Below the pieces are notes generated by a model that saw only the letters and a list, made by a program, of their open reading frames with translations, did no database searches and had not been told where the DNA came from. From CAZHHM01 sp964532225 (lineage in GTDB: Bacteria; Margulisbacteria; WOR-1; JAKLHX01), in NCBI GenBank assembly GCA_964532225.1, contig CAZHHM010000004.1, positions 1 through 64,000 on the forward strand: a stretch of DNA of 64,000 bases, in the 5' to 3' direction. The translations under genes were made by a program, and so were the position numbers. Positions 23,473 to 32,688 of the stretch are shown here, in pieces (position 1 is the first letter of the stretch; every line of letters starts with the position of its first letter).

Positions 23473-24960
23473 ATGAATACTGTCGTCAGGAACTCGATCC
23501 TACTGATCATTTCCATATTGTCAGTTTCTGCGCTCGCATATTTTGGCGTTCAGCTTTACGACTCCGGGCCTATTGCGGGGCTTTCTGCTCTGCCTTCAAT
23601 GCCGCCGCATCCGAAGCACATCAAGATAGCTCCTCCTCCGGGAAAGAAAATGTACATGGGAGCTTTTGTCGGAGAGCCGTTCATCAAGAGAAAGCTTTCA
23701 GCTTTTGAGACGATATCGGGCAAGCCTCTTGATATTTTGGTGTGTTACGCCCTGTTCGGCAAAAAAGACCTTTTCCCGGATGAAGAGGCAAAGATCGCAG
23801 CCAGGTACAACAAAGTGCTTTTCATCAAACTTGAGCCTTGGGCTGGATACGGGAGGTACGATAAGGAATTCCCGCTGTCCGGGATAATCGCAGGGGACCA
23901 GGATGCTTTGCTTACCGGTCTTGCGAAAAAGCTTGCGGCCTACGGAAAACCGGTATTCATTACCTTCGGCCATGAGATGAACGGTTCGTGGTACCCCTGG
24001 TCAGGCGATGCCGTCAGCTATAAAAAAGCCTTCAGGCATGTAAAAAAGACTATCGAATCCGCGGGGGCAAGGAACATCACATGGGTCTGGGACCCCAACA
24101 TCGATTTTGGCAAGATATACTCATATTACCCGGGTGACGACGCCGTGGACTGGATAGCTGTAGACGGATACAACACAAGCGATTGGGGCTCCCCGTTCAA
24201 GTCCCCTTCCCAGCTGTTCGGGCCCACCCTAAGCATGGTCAGAAAGTTCAACAAGCCGATAATGATCGGCGAATACGGTTTCGACTCTAATGACAGGGAC
24301 GATGACGCGGTCAAAAAGCCGAAGTTCATAAGGCAAAGCATCGATTATTTCATTAAGAACGGCGTCAAAGCCTTCATATACTTCAACCAGAGCAAACGAG
24401 AAGAACGAGGGTTCAACAGATGGGCACTTGATACTGAGGCTTCAAAGAACGCTTTCAGGGAGGCTCTCGGTGCCAATTCCGGATACATCGACAATGTACT
24501 GCACTACAGGATCACTGACGGAAGGGCCCCGGAAACGCCGCAGCAGATAGAGTTGCTGGCCGAGGACCCGACCGAAGTACTGATAGAGAACGTTTTTCCG
24601 TTCAACGGAGCGCTCTGTATGTACGACGGCTCTACCATAAGGATCAAATCAACGGGGCTGAAGGATGCTGGCGTCGGGATCACATTGAAGTATAAGGTCG
24701 GAGGAGCTTTTGAGTTCGACCATACCAGTAAAGTAACCGGAGGCAACAACACGGGAAGCTTCTCGCTGGTGTTCATCGACGCCAGCACACTGAACTATGC
24801 TTTTGACACCGTCCTTAAAGAAACGGTAATCGCCCCTTCTTCAAGGAAAAAGCATGAGCTTGTACCAGTCCCGGACGGTTGCGACAAAATTAACATAATG
24901 CTCCCCGGGAAGGGCAGCATGGATATCGCCGTTACAGGCCTTGAGATCATGGATTATTGA
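23473..24960 (+). CDS. Glycoside hydrolase family 26-like exported glycosidase
   Basis: 495 aa. Residues 8-27 are a signal anchor or signal peptide. Residues about 60-335 are a GH26 (beta-mannanase-type) TIM barrel: catalytic acid Glu168 in FGHEMNGSWYPWSG, WVWDPN and VDWIAVDGYN strands, and nucleophile Glu267 in IMIGEYGFDS. Residues about 355-495 form a beta-sandwich of carbohydrate-binding type. The enzyme probably cleaves a beta-mannan or related glucan outside the cytoplasm. It precedes a large surface protein by 41 bases, each with its own promoter. Confidence 0.88.
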   Translation: MNTVVRNSILLIISILSVSALAYFGVQLYDSGPIAGLSALPSMPPHPKHIKIAPPPGKKMYMGAFVGEPFIKRKLSAFETISGKPLDILVCYALFGKKDLFPDEEAKIAARYNKVLFIKLEPWAGYGRYDKEFPLSGIIAGDQDALLTGLAKKLAAYGKPVFITFGHEMNGSWYPWSGDAVSYKKAFRHVKKTIESAGARNITWVWDPNIDFGKIYSYYPGDDAVDWIAVDGYNTSDWGSPFKSPSQLFGPTLSMVRKFNKPIMIGEYGFDSNDRDDDAVKKPKFIRQSIDYFIKNGVKAFIYFNQSKREERGFNRWALDTEASKNAFREALGANSGYIDNVLHYRITDGRAPETPQQIELLAEDPTEVLIENVFPFNGALCMYDGSTIRIKSTGLKDAGVGITLKYKVGGAFEFDHTSKVTGGNNTGSFSLVFIDASTLNYAFDTVLKETVIAPSSRKKHELVPVPDGCDKINIMLPGKGSMDIAVTGLEIMDY

Positions 24961-24980
24961 TTGCCACTCCGTCCGAGCGG

Positions 24981-24989
24981 TGATAAAAT
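24981..24989 (+). promoter_or_regulatory. Extended -10 promoter for the 961-aa surface protein
   Basis: TGATAAAAT ends 12 bases before the ATG at 25002. The leader would be about 5 bases with no SD. Confidence 0.55.
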
Positions 24990-25001
24990 GTCTCTCTGAT
25001 C

Positions 25002-27887
25002 ATGAAAAGACCCTTCGGCGCCCTAATATCGTTCCTATTCCTTCTGGTAAGCCCTTTGTCCGCTCTGACATTCCACCCGTACGACGCAATTGACGGCGAA
25101 TTCTCAAGGTTAGTGTCTGACGGTCATCTCCTTTTTCAGCGTTCATCTGACTTGATATCATGGAAGAACGGCCCAGGGCCTTTGGACGACATGAACGGCA
25201 TCGTTTCCGCCAAGGCTTCGGCAGAAAAAATATCAGGCAACGCATATATCGCATTCCATACAAATGACGGCACTCTTAATTGTGCTTTCCTGGGCAGAGA
25301 TAAAGTCCTTTCGACTCCTGTGCGTTTGGGCACCGTAAATGCGTCACTCCCGTCATACGATATCTCCGCCGCTCAAAGATCGTTATCCGTCGCATGGATA
25401 TCTCCGGGCGATACGTTGTTCATAAGCACCTCTTTTGACGGAGGGCTTACCTGGTCGGCCCCGCAGACAGCCGCCGAACAAGCACGCGGCCCGGTAAGCA
25501 TAGCAGCGCATGATGACCGCCTTGCTGTGACCTACTTTAAAATGTCGTCCGGGACATATGATCTGTACTCGGCTTCCCAGATCCTTCCTGGGGGCCCCGC
25601 AGACACATTCAAGGTCGGCACTTATATAGACCCCGTGAACGTGTCCTCAACGATCGACCCGTTCGGCCTTGCCGTCATTTGTGCGGTAGGCAACGGGCGG
25701 CTTGACATATTCTATACAAAAGGCACATCCGCACCTAAAAAGCAGTTACTTGAGGATGTATCGATAAATGCCTCCGATGACCTCAAACTTCTGGCGACCT
25801 CCAACGGGATAATATGTCTGCTCTTCGATAAGGTGAGCGGGCAGACAAAACAGATCAAGCTGCAGGGCATGACCGCTCTAGGCCTGATAAGAAGCATTAG
25901 GATCGTATCGGATAATTTCGTGCCCGGCGACAGCAACGGATCGATCGGGACAGTATCAGGAAGCCCGTTCTTTATCGACATTGAGACAGAGAGTCCGTTC
26001 ACGTTCGGCCCCTTTCCAGTGATGGAGATCATCGAGAACGGGCATCCTATTATGTCATCTCCCGCAGAAAAAATATCATCTAACACATACAGGTCCGGTT
26101 TCCCCGGTTTTCCGAAAGGAACGGAAAAGGTCCTGTCGATCGGCCTGACCGACGGGACAAGCGCTTTACGGGATATCCCCTATTGGAGCTTTAAAGCCGA
26201 CACCACGCCTCCCGAGATCAGAGGTCTTTTGCCAGAAGATATGTCTGCTACAGCTTCAGAGGAAGCCATAATATCCGGGTCTGTAGAACCTGGAGCTTTG
26301 ATCACGGCAGGAACGCTGCAGGCCGTCCCTGACAGCTCCGGATATTTCCAGGTACGCGTTCCTCTAAAAGAAGGGCTGAACACGATCGATATCACTGCAA
26401 GCGACCGCTCATCCAACTTATCGTCCAGGACGGTCACGATCTTAAAAGACACTTACGCGCCGAAACTGACCTTTACAAGACCGGCGCCGGAGACCTGGGG
26501 CAGGCCCGGCTCGGCTATTGCGGTAGAAGTATTGGTCGAAAAAGGCCGCGCAGAGATCGAAGATGAGACAGAGGCAGTACTTAAGGTGAACGGCAGCGTG
26601 ACCGATTCGGACTGCATCTTTTCTCAGCAAGGTTCGGTTATTTCCGGGTTCGCGTTACTGCCTAAGGATATCTCATCGGGCCGGGCAAGACTGACGGTGG
26701 AGATCACGGACAAGGGAGGCAATACCGGAAGCGCTTCATCGGACATCGACATCGACTGTGTCCCGCCCTATGTGGCTGTAAAAGCTCCGGGCAGCACGGT
26801 ATTCTCGAACAATACTGAAGGAATAGAACTTTTCATATCAGATGACGGGGCCGGACCAGACCTGTTCAATTCGGTGATCACAACTTATATAGACGGATCG
26901 ACACTTGAAGGCGTCACCTACGTCGAGCCCGGCTCGGGTCGCGTTCTTTTCAAGCCGTTAAGACCGCTATCTGCCAGTGAATATATTGTCTCAGCTATCC
27001 TCAGGGACCTTGCGGGAAACACTTCCGAAGAGAAACGCTTCAGGTACGTTCTTGATATGCTCCCTCCCGAATTGCACCTTGACAGAGCTCTGCCTAAAGA
27101 GACAAAAGAAAGGATGCTTTTACTGTCCGGCCGTGTCCTTGATCTCAATGCGGCAAGCGTTTCCGTCCTGTCAGACAAAAAGCAGCAGAGCTCCCAGGCA
27201 ACTGACGGAAAGTTCATGTTCAAGGTGCCTCTGGAAAAAGGCCCGAACAGGATCTCAATGATCGCCCGCGATCTTGCAGGAAATATCACTTCTCATGACA
27301 CCGAGATAATATATCACGCGCCCCCCGAACAGCTCGTATTCGAGTTCGCAGGCAAGCGTGTAAAGAGCGGGGACTTTGTGGACAGGGACGCCACTCTAAA
27401 GATACTTGATCCTGTATCGGGGACAGGACTTAGCGGAGCAACTGTCCTGCTTGACGGAACATCAGTACCTTATAAGCCGCTTGACGGAACAGCCGCGATA
27501 GCAATGATGAGAGCAGGAACTCATACTCTTAAGGTCGATTATTCCGGAACCGAATATACGCTCATCTTTACTGTAGGCTCCGGCCTGGCAGTGAAGGACC
27601 TCCTGGCGTGCCCCAGCCCGCTGGACCCAGCAAAAGGACCTGCCTCCATCACCTTCAATTCTTCCGCAGCCTGCGATTGTTCGCTTAGGATATTCAGCAT
27701 TACCGGGGAGATGGTATATTCGGCCTCAGGCAGTGCCGCGACCGGTTTCAATTCCGGCATGACATGGAGCGGACGGATGGCCGACGGGAACTATGCACCT
27801 AACGGCACATACATCATTGTACTTGAATGCACTGACATCAGGGGACAGAAGACGGCAGCAAGGACAAAGGCAGTGGTCCTAAGATAG
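25002..27887 (+). CDS. Large secreted multi-Ig surface protein with FlgD-like C-terminal domain
   Basis: 961 aa. Signal peptide 1-21 (LSPLSA-LTF). Residues about 25-330 look like a sialidase/BNR-type beta-propeller (Asp-box STSFDGGLTWSAP). Residues about 400-780 are bacterial Ig-like domains, including glucodextranase-B-type units (VPLKEGLNTIDITASD, VPLEKGPNRISMIARD). Residues about 865-961 are a FlgD-type 'LLACPSPLDP ... RIFSITGEMVYS ... MADGNYAPNGTYIIVLE' domain, the same class as in the 284-aa and 231-aa proteins here. Probably an exported carbohydrate-binding or adhesion protein. The end overlaps the convergent oxidoreductase gene by 9 bases. Confidence 0.75.
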   Translation: MKRPFGALISFLFLLVSPLSALTFHPYDAIDGEFSRLVSDGHLLFQRSSDLISWKNGPGPLDDMNGIVSAKASAEKISGNAYIAFHTNDGTLNCAFLGRDKVLSTPVRLGTVNASLPSYDISAAQRSLSVAWISPGDTLFISTSFDGGLTWSAPQTAAEQARGPVSIAAHDDRLAVTYFKMSSGTYDLYSASQILPGGPADTFKVGTYIDPVNVSSTIDPFGLAVICAVGNGRLDIFYTKGTSAPKKQLLEDVSINASDDLKLLATSNGIICLLFDKVSGQTKQIKLQGMTALGLIRSIRIVSDNFVPGDSNGSIGTVSGSPFFIDIETESPFTFGPFPVMEIIENGHPIMSSPAEKISSNTYRSGFPGFPKGTEKVLSIGLTDGTSALRDIPYWSFKADTTPPEIRGLLPEDMSATASEEAIISGSVEPGALITAGTLQAVPDSSGYFQVRVPLKEGLNTIDITASDRSSNLSSRTVTILKDTYAPKLTFTRPAPETWGRPGSAIAVEVLVEKGRAEIEDETEAVLKVNGSVTDSDCIFSQQGSVISGFALLPKDISSGRARLTVEITDKGGNTGSASSDIDIDCVPPYVAVKAPGSTVFSNNTEGIELFISDDGAGPDLFNSVITTYIDGSTLEGVTYVEPGSGRVLFKPLRPLSASEYIVSAILRDLAGNTSEEKRFRYVLDMLPPELHLDRALPKETKERMLLLSGRVLDLNAASVSVLSDKKQQSSQATDGKFMFKVPLEKGPNRISMIARDLAGNITSHDTEIIYHAPPEQLVFEFAGKRVKSGDFVDRDATLKILDPVSGTGLSGATVLLDGTSVPYKPLDGTAAIAMMRAGTHTLKVDYSGTEYTLIFTVGSGLAVKDLLACPSPLDPAKGPASITFNSSAACDCSLRIFSITGEMVYSASGSAATGFNSGMTWSGRMADGNYAPNGTYIIVLECTDIRGQKTAARTKAVVLR

Positions 27888-28793
27888 GCACTCTTTTTCG
27901 ATCCTCCACGCGACAGAAAGCGAGCTGAGAGAGCCTTTAGCGGTCACTTTGGGACTTGCACCTGTCGTTATCGCTTTGAGAAAATCCATCAGTTCCGCCT
28001 TGATCGGCTCCTCGCCCAATGCAATCCATTTTTCCGTTCTGCCTCCGGCATCCGTTCTTGTAATGGATCTTTCGATGAGATCGGCAGAAACGGACATATC
28101 GGCACACTTTACAGTGATCACCCTTTTTCTTGCTTCCTCTACTTTGCTTGTCCTTATCCTTGCCTTGCAGCCGCCGGGAAATCCCATTTGGGCATCAACT
28201 TTGTTAAGGACCGGGGAAGACAGCTTTTCACCTTTTGCCATCATTTTGTCCGGCATGGCGCCGGCCAGCGAAAGCACTATGTCGATATCATGGATCATAA
28301 GGTCGAACACCGCGCTCACATCATTAGCTCTGTTAAGCGGAACGGCGTATCGCTGCGCGTCGATCTCAAGTACAGTGTGGCCTTTCAAGGCCTTTTCAAG
28401 TTCAATGACAGCAGGATTGAAGCGTTCTATGTACCCTACTGCCGCGACAAGCCCTTTTGACTCGATCAGCTTTACGCCTTCTTCAGCCTGTTCGTATGTG
28501 GCGGCAAGAGGTTTCTCGACCATCATGTGCACGTTATTTTCGGCACAAGCTTTGATTATATCGTAATGGCTTGTGGTAGAGGATGCGATGCTGACAGCTT
28601 CAACATCCTTAAGCAGCTTCGAAATATCACTGTAAGAAGCGGTCCCGAACTTTTGTGCTGTTTCCGCGCTCTTTCCTTTATCTACATCATAGACACCGAC
28701 GAATTGAGAAACCGGAACACCGGCATATGTCTTGCAGTGCAGCTGTCCCATGAACCCTGTCCCTACCACGCCTGTCCTTATGATCCTAGCCAT
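27879..28793 (-). CDS. Gfo/Idh/MocA-family NAD(P)-dependent oxidoreductase
   Basis: 304 aa. Rossmann motif GVVGTGFMGQLH at residues 8-19, the family MVEKPLA motif (cofactor/catalytic lysine) near residue 92, and the C-terminal alpha/beta sheet with IHDIDIVLSL (catalytic-region His). These enzymes oxidise or reduce sugars and nucleotide sugars. The gene overlaps the end of the Wzc-like gene by 16 bases, so a role in making a sugar for surface polysaccharide is likely, but the substrate cannot be read. Confidence 0.85.
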   Translation of the reverse strand: MARIIRTGVVGTGFMGQLHCKTYAGVPVSQFVGVYDVDKGKSAETAQKFGTASYSDISKLLKDVEAVSIASSTTSHYDIIKACAENNVHMMVEKPLAATYEQAEEGVKLIESKGLVAAVGYIERFNPAVIELEKALKGHTVLEIDAQRYAVPLNRANDVSAVFDLMIHDIDIVLSLAGAMPDKMMAKGEKLSSPVLNKVDAQMGFPGGCKARIRTSKVEEARKRVITVKCADMSVSADLIERSITRTDAGGRTEKWIALGEEPIKAELMDFLKAITTGASPKVTAKGSLSSLSVAWRIEKECLS

Positions 28794-30544
28794 TTTGCCT
28801 TTACCAGCCTTTCTTTCTTGTTACGATAATACTGATGATGAATTGAGAAACCTTTCAGCCTTACTTTGGATAAAAGGCACTTAACTTCAGCGTTGCGCAC
28901 GTTCCCGAGTATTGAAACCGATTCCTTAAGAGCATCCCTTGTTGTCATGCCCCCGCCGACGACAAGCAATGTAAGATCTGACACTGCCGCAATGTCGGCA
29001 GAATCTGTAGCCCCTATAAGTTTCGGGCAGTCTATGAGGATGATGTCGTATTGGCGCTTTAGCTCATCAAGAAGGTTCCTGAAGGCTTCGTTCTTTATCA
29101 CTTTGAATGAAAGGTCTATCATGCAGCCCGCAGGTATGAGAGACAGGTTCTTGAACCCTGTCATCTGCACGGCCTCTATCGTATCCTTTCCGTCCATTAT
29201 GACCTCGTACAGTCCGCACGTTGTCCTGCTTTTGAATATCTTGTCCTGCGTCGGGCCCTTAAGGTCGGCATCCACAAGGACCACGCGTTTGCCGCCCGCG
29301 GCAAGTCCTGCAGCGATATTGGCTGTTACGTATTCCTTGCCTTCATCTGACAGACACGGCATGATCGCAATGACCCTGGTTCCCGTGGCAAGACATTTCT
29401 CGACGGCCGAGCTGAGGGACCGCCTTACTTCTTCATCCTTGATCTCCCATTCCACATCGGAATCCCTGCTGACGACCTCGAAAGACGGTAACTCCGCAAC
29501 TTCGCGTGAGCCGACAATATCCTTGATGTCATCCGTTTCGTATATCGTGATGTCGAGGAATTCAGCAAGAAGCACTGCCACTATGGTCACCAACAGCGAC
29601 GACATCAAGACGATGAAAGACCCGAACAGCACGGAAACGCCTCCGTCGCCTCTCGTCTGGACCGCGTCGGATACGATCCTGTGCTGCGTCAACATCGCCT
29701 CTTCCAGTTTCAGGTTCATGAGCTTCTGATTGTAGAGCGAGAACAGACTGTTCAGCGTCCGCAGCCTTCTGTTCTGGAATATGTACACTTCCTCATCTTT
29801 TCCCTTTTCCGCAAAAGGGAAAGACAAGAGCTTCCTGTCGATCATTTCTCTGCGCTGTACCAGCCCGGAAACGTCATTGTCGGATCTCTTGCCTGTGATA
29901 TCGGAGGTAATCTCGTCTATCTCAATGTCCAGCCTTGCCTTTTCGATCTCAAGATCGGTATATTCCGCGATCATGGACTGCTGGTCTTTGCCGATGGATA
30001 TCCTGGGGTTCTTCTTTTCAATATCAGATATGCTGGTCTTTGCCTCAGCCTGCCCTTTCTTGATGCCGGAGAGCTTCTCAATAACGAATTTTTTAACGCT
30101 CTCGATCCTCTGCAGCTTGAGCTTTTTGCTCCATACGATGAACTTTCTGGAGAACGTGTTGGCCAGGTTCACCGCATCGGATGCGGTCCGTGCTTTTGCG
30201 TGGACCTCTATCATGCCTGCCTGATGAAGAGGGACGACGGATACGGCACCATCGAGGTCAGAAGGCTTCAGAAGAAGCCCTTGTCTGTTCCTGAGATCCA
30301 GGGCGCGGATCACCTCGTTGACAACGGCCGGGTCCTTGACCAGACGGACCTCATCCTCGAAGAACTCCGTGTCGGATTCCTGCTTGTCAGAATTGCTCCT
30401 TATTATCAGCACGTTCGTCTTGGCGTCATGGTCCTTAGGAATGAAGTATAGTACAAGCGAGAATATTATCAGAGATGATATTAGAGTTGCTATGATCACC
30501 GACGACCGTCTTTTGAATATCTCTAAGAGAGAATGCAGTTCCAT
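28778..30544 (-). CDS. Wzz/Wzc-like polysaccharide protein with degenerate ATPase domain
   Basis: 588 aa. Wzz domain with TM1 (about 17-35), periplasmic coiled-coil (about 110-300) and TM2 (about 305-330), fused to a CpsD/BY-kinase-type domain (about 375-588). The P-loop reads SDEGKEYVTA where active kinases have GEGKST: the Lys is kept but the Mg-binding Ser/Thr is Glu. Walker A' is VVLVDADLKGP and Walker B is IILIDCPKLIG. The usual C-terminal tyrosine cluster is reduced to one YY. Likely controls chain length or export of a surface polysaccharide; kinase activity is doubtful. Co-transcribed with the oxidoreductase. Confidence 0.85.
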   Translation of the reverse strand: MELHSLLEIFKRRSSVIIATLISSLIIFSLVLYFIPKDHDAKTNVLIIRSNSDKQESDTEFFEDEVRLVKDPAVVNEVIRALDLRNRQGLLLKPSDLDGAVSVVPLHQAGMIEVHAKARTASDAVNLANTFSRKFIVWSKKLKLQRIESVKKFVIEKLSGIKKGQAEAKTSISDIEKKNPRISIGKDQQSMIAEYTDLEIEKARLDIEIDEITSDITGKRSDNDVSGLVQRREMIDRKLLSFPFAEKGKDEEVYIFQNRRLRTLNSLFSLYNQKLMNLKLEEAMLTQHRIVSDAVQTRGDGGVSVLFGSFIVLMSSLLVTIVAVLLAEFLDITIYETDDIKDIVGSREVAELPSFEVVSRDSDVEWEIKDEEVRRSLSSAVEKCLATGTRVIAIMPCLSDEGKEYVTANIAAGLAAGGKRVVLVDADLKGPTQDKIFKSRTTCGLYEVIMDGKDTIEAVQMTGFKNLSLIPAGCMIDLSFKVIKNEAFRNLLDELKRQYDIILIDCPKLIGATDSADIAAVSDLTLLVVGGGMTTRDALKESVSILGNVRNAEVKCLLSKVRLKGFSIHHQYYRNKKERLVKAKWLGS

Positions 30545-30551
30545 GCGTTAT

Positions 30552-30560
30552 ATTATATCA
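30552..30560 (-). promoter_or_regulatory. Extended -10 promoter for the Wzc-like gene
   Basis: Minus-strand TGATATAAT, 7 bases before the ATG at 30544. No SD; leaderless transcript expected. Confidence 0.72.
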
Positions 30561-30565
30561 CCGGC

Positions 30566-30976
30566 CTATGCCGCTTTAAGCTCTTCCGCCAGGGACCCCA
30601 GCACACCGTTAACGAATGCGGGGGAATCCTCAGAGGAGAATTTGCCTGCGAGCTCGACAGACTCATTGATTATCACCGCCAGAGGGTCTTTCTTCACGTT
30701 GAACATTTCATAAGCGGCGACCCTGATGATGTTCCGGTCGACCGAACCGAGCCGGTCGATCGGCCACTGAGCGAGCTTCGATGATATCTTATCGTCAATT
30801 TCCTTGAGTCTGGCAAAGACCCCGCGGGCAAGGACTGATGATTCTTCTTTCGTGGCATCCGCGGCCTTTTCATCTGAATGAACGCTTTTTAGGGCTTCCT
30901 CTATGCCGACGGACGAAATGTCCGTCTGATAGAGCGCCTGCATCGCCATACGCCTTGCTGTAGATCTTTTTCCCAT
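30566..30976 (-). CDS. nusB: Transcription antitermination protein NusB
   Basis: 136 aa all-helical protein that binds boxA RNA with NusE (S10) for rRNA antitermination. Shows the family start (RSTARRMAMQALYQTDI), the central RLGSVDRNIIRVAAYEM and the IINESVELAGKFSSEDSPAFVNGVLG block. Its ATG directly follows the accC stop with no gap. Confidence 0.95.
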   Translation of the reverse strand: MGKRSTARRMAMQALYQTDISSVGIEEALKSVHSDEKAADATKEESSVLARGVFARLKEIDDKISSKLAQWPIDRLGSVDRNIIRVAAYEMFNVKKDPLAVIINESVELAGKFSSEDSPAFVNGVLGSLAEELKAA

Positions 30977-32320
30977 TTATTGTCCCATGTTCGTAGGGAT
31001 AAAGTCAGTGTATACAAGTCCTTCATTGAAGTTCGGGATATCCAGGACCTTAAGATGGAACGGGATAGTTGTCTTCAATCCTTCGATCCTGAACTCGGAG
31101 AGCGCCCGCCTGCCTCTTGCGATCGCCTCTTTCCTGGTCGGAGCCCATACTATGAGCTTTGCCATCAAAGAATCGTAATTCGGGAGCACTTTGTATCCTT
31201 CATACACGAACGTGTCCAGCCTCACGCCCGGACCGCCCGGAGCGATGAATTTTGTGATCTTGCCCGGCGACGGCATGAAGTTCCTGTCCGGATCTTCTGC
31301 GTTTATCCTGAACTCGATCGCATGCCCGCTTATCCTCACATCTTTCTGTCTGATCGTCAGCTTTTCGCCCGCCGCGATCATTATCTGTTCTTTGATGATA
31401 TCGGTCGATGTTATCATCTCAGTTACCGGATGCTCCACCTGCACCCTTGTGTTCATCTCCATGAAGTAAAAGTTGTTCTTCTGGTCCAGCAGGAACTCGA
31501 TCGTCCCGGCGCTGAAATACTTGACGCTCTTTGCCATCCTTACGGCCGACTCGCCCATCTTACGCCTTGTCCTTTCGTCAAGCACCATGCAAGGCGATTC
31601 TTCGATCAGCTTCTGGTGCCTTCTCTGGACTGAGCAGTCCCTTTCGCCGAGATATATCACGTTCCCGAACTTGTCACCGAGTATCTGTATCTCGACGTGT
31701 TTCGGCCTTTCGACCAGTTTTTCGATATATACATCAGCGTTCCCGAACGCCGCGCCGGCCTCTGTCTGGGCCATGTTCATCATGGTGAGGAACTCCTCTT
31801 CTTTCATCACAGCCCTCATCCCTTTGCCGCCGCCGCCCGCAGTAGCCTTTATGAGGACAGGAAAGCCGATCTTTCTTGCTATCTTCAGTGCTTCGTTCTG
31901 GTCCCTGACAATACCGTCAGAGCCCGGGACCGTAGGCACCCCTGCTCTCTGAGCGCACGACTTGGCGGTCGCTTTGTCCCCCATCGAATCAATGGACTCC
32001 ACGGAAGGTCCGATGAAAGTGATGCCGTGTGCCGCGCATATTTCGGCGAATTTTGAGTTCTCTGCCAGGAAACCGTATCCTGGATGTATCGCTTCCGCAC
32101 CCGAGACCTCAGCTGTGGATATTACAGTAGGTATGCTTAGATAGCTCTGGGAAGGCACGGCCGGGCCGATACAATAGCTTTCATCGGCGAGCTGAGCGTG
32201 CAGACAGTCCTTGTCCACCTCGCTGTAAACCGCTACGCTCTTTATGCCGAGCTCCCTGCAAGCCCTTATTATCCTAACTGCGATCTCGCCTCTGTTCGCT
32301 ATCAGAACCTTTTTGAACAT
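30977..32320 (-). CDS. accC: Acetyl-CoA carboxylase biotin carboxylase subunit
   Basis: 447 aa ATP-grasp enzyme that carboxylates biotin on AccB in the first step of fatty acid synthesis. N-terminal KVLIANRGEIAVRIIRAC, ATP-binding KATAGGGGKGMR, catalytic EMNTRVQVEHPVTE and the C-terminal FRINAEDPDRNFMPSPG motif are all intact; length is standard. No accB lies beside it on either side, unlike the common accBC pair, so the carrier must be elsewhere. Followed immediately by nusB. Confidence 0.96.
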   Translation of the reverse strand: MFKKVLIANRGEIAVRIIRACRELGIKSVAVYSEVDKDCLHAQLADESYCIGPAVPSQSYLSIPTVISTAEVSGAEAIHPGYGFLAENSKFAEICAAHGITFIGPSVESIDSMGDKATAKSCAQRAGVPTVPGSDGIVRDQNEALKIARKIGFPVLIKATAGGGGKGMRAVMKEEEFLTMMNMAQTEAGAAFGNADVYIEKLVERPKHVEIQILGDKFGNVIYLGERDCSVQRRHQKLIEESPCMVLDERTRRKMGESAVRMAKSVKYFSAGTIEFLLDQKNNFYFMEMNTRVQVEHPVTEMITSTDIIKEQIMIAAGEKLTIRQKDVRISGHAIEFRINAEDPDRNFMPSPGKITKFIAPGGPGVRLDTFVYEGYKVLPNYDSLMAKLIVWAPTRKEAIARGRRALSEFRIEGLKTTIPFHLKVLDIPNFNEGLVYTDFIPTNMGQ

Positions 32321-32384
32321 TCCGGCCTGCTTTCCACCAATTTTCTAGCTCTATGGGGATTTCCGTTAAGACCTGAAAATATGG

Positions 32385-32412
32385 TTGACAACCTTGATTT
32401 ATGCTCTATAAT
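32385..32412 (+). promoter_or_regulatory. Consensus sigma-70 promoter for the 52-aa basic protein
   Basis: Perfect TTGACA (32385-32390) and perfect TATAAT (32407-32412), 16-base spacer. Start expected near 32419, giving a leader of about 54 bases. The strongest promoter match in the window. Confidence 0.8.
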
Positions 32413-32472
32413 TATACCATAAAAGCGGTTTTTAAGAGCTAGCCGCACAAAAAAAGCAGGGAGGTGAAGCAA

Positions 32473-32631
32473 ATGGCAAGAGGCGGATTATCAAAGATGA
32501 GAGTTGACTTCAAAGGTCAGACCGATACTTTGGAAGATGTTTTCGGAAAGAAACCGATCCCTGTAACATCAATGACAAAGTTGATCTGGGCGGTCGTAAA
32601 GAAGAGGAAATTAATGAAGAAGGTCGCCTGA
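32473..32631 (+). CDS. Small basic protein with weak SWIB-like segment
   Basis: 52 aa, not previously named by me. It has a near-perfect SD (GGAGGTGA) 7 bases before the ATG, a consensus promoter and a terminator, so it is very probably expressed at high level. N-terminal GGLSKMRVDFKG; residues 25-50 (GKKPIPVTSMTKLIWAVVKK then RKLMKK) resemble the first helix of SWIB/MDM2 domains (pattern KPLPRTEVTKKLWxYIKK). Basic, no signal peptide. It could bind DNA, RNA or ribosome; the resemblance is weak and the domain would be truncated. Confidence 0.75.
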   Translation: MARGGLSKMRVDFKGQTDTLEDVFGKKPIPVTSMTKLIWAVVKKRKLMKKVA

Positions 32632-32660
32632 TCTCTTTTATATTTCTCTGAAACAATGAA

Positions 32661-32687
32661 CCCCATTGCGACGCATTGGGGTTTTTT
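32661..32687 (+). terminator. Intrinsic terminator after the 52-aa gene
   Basis: CCCCA (32661-32665) pairs with TGGGG (32677-32681), inner TGCG/CGCA, then six T. It ends one base before the convergent transporter gene's stop codon (32689-32691). Confidence 0.8.
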
Positions 32688-32688
32688 G

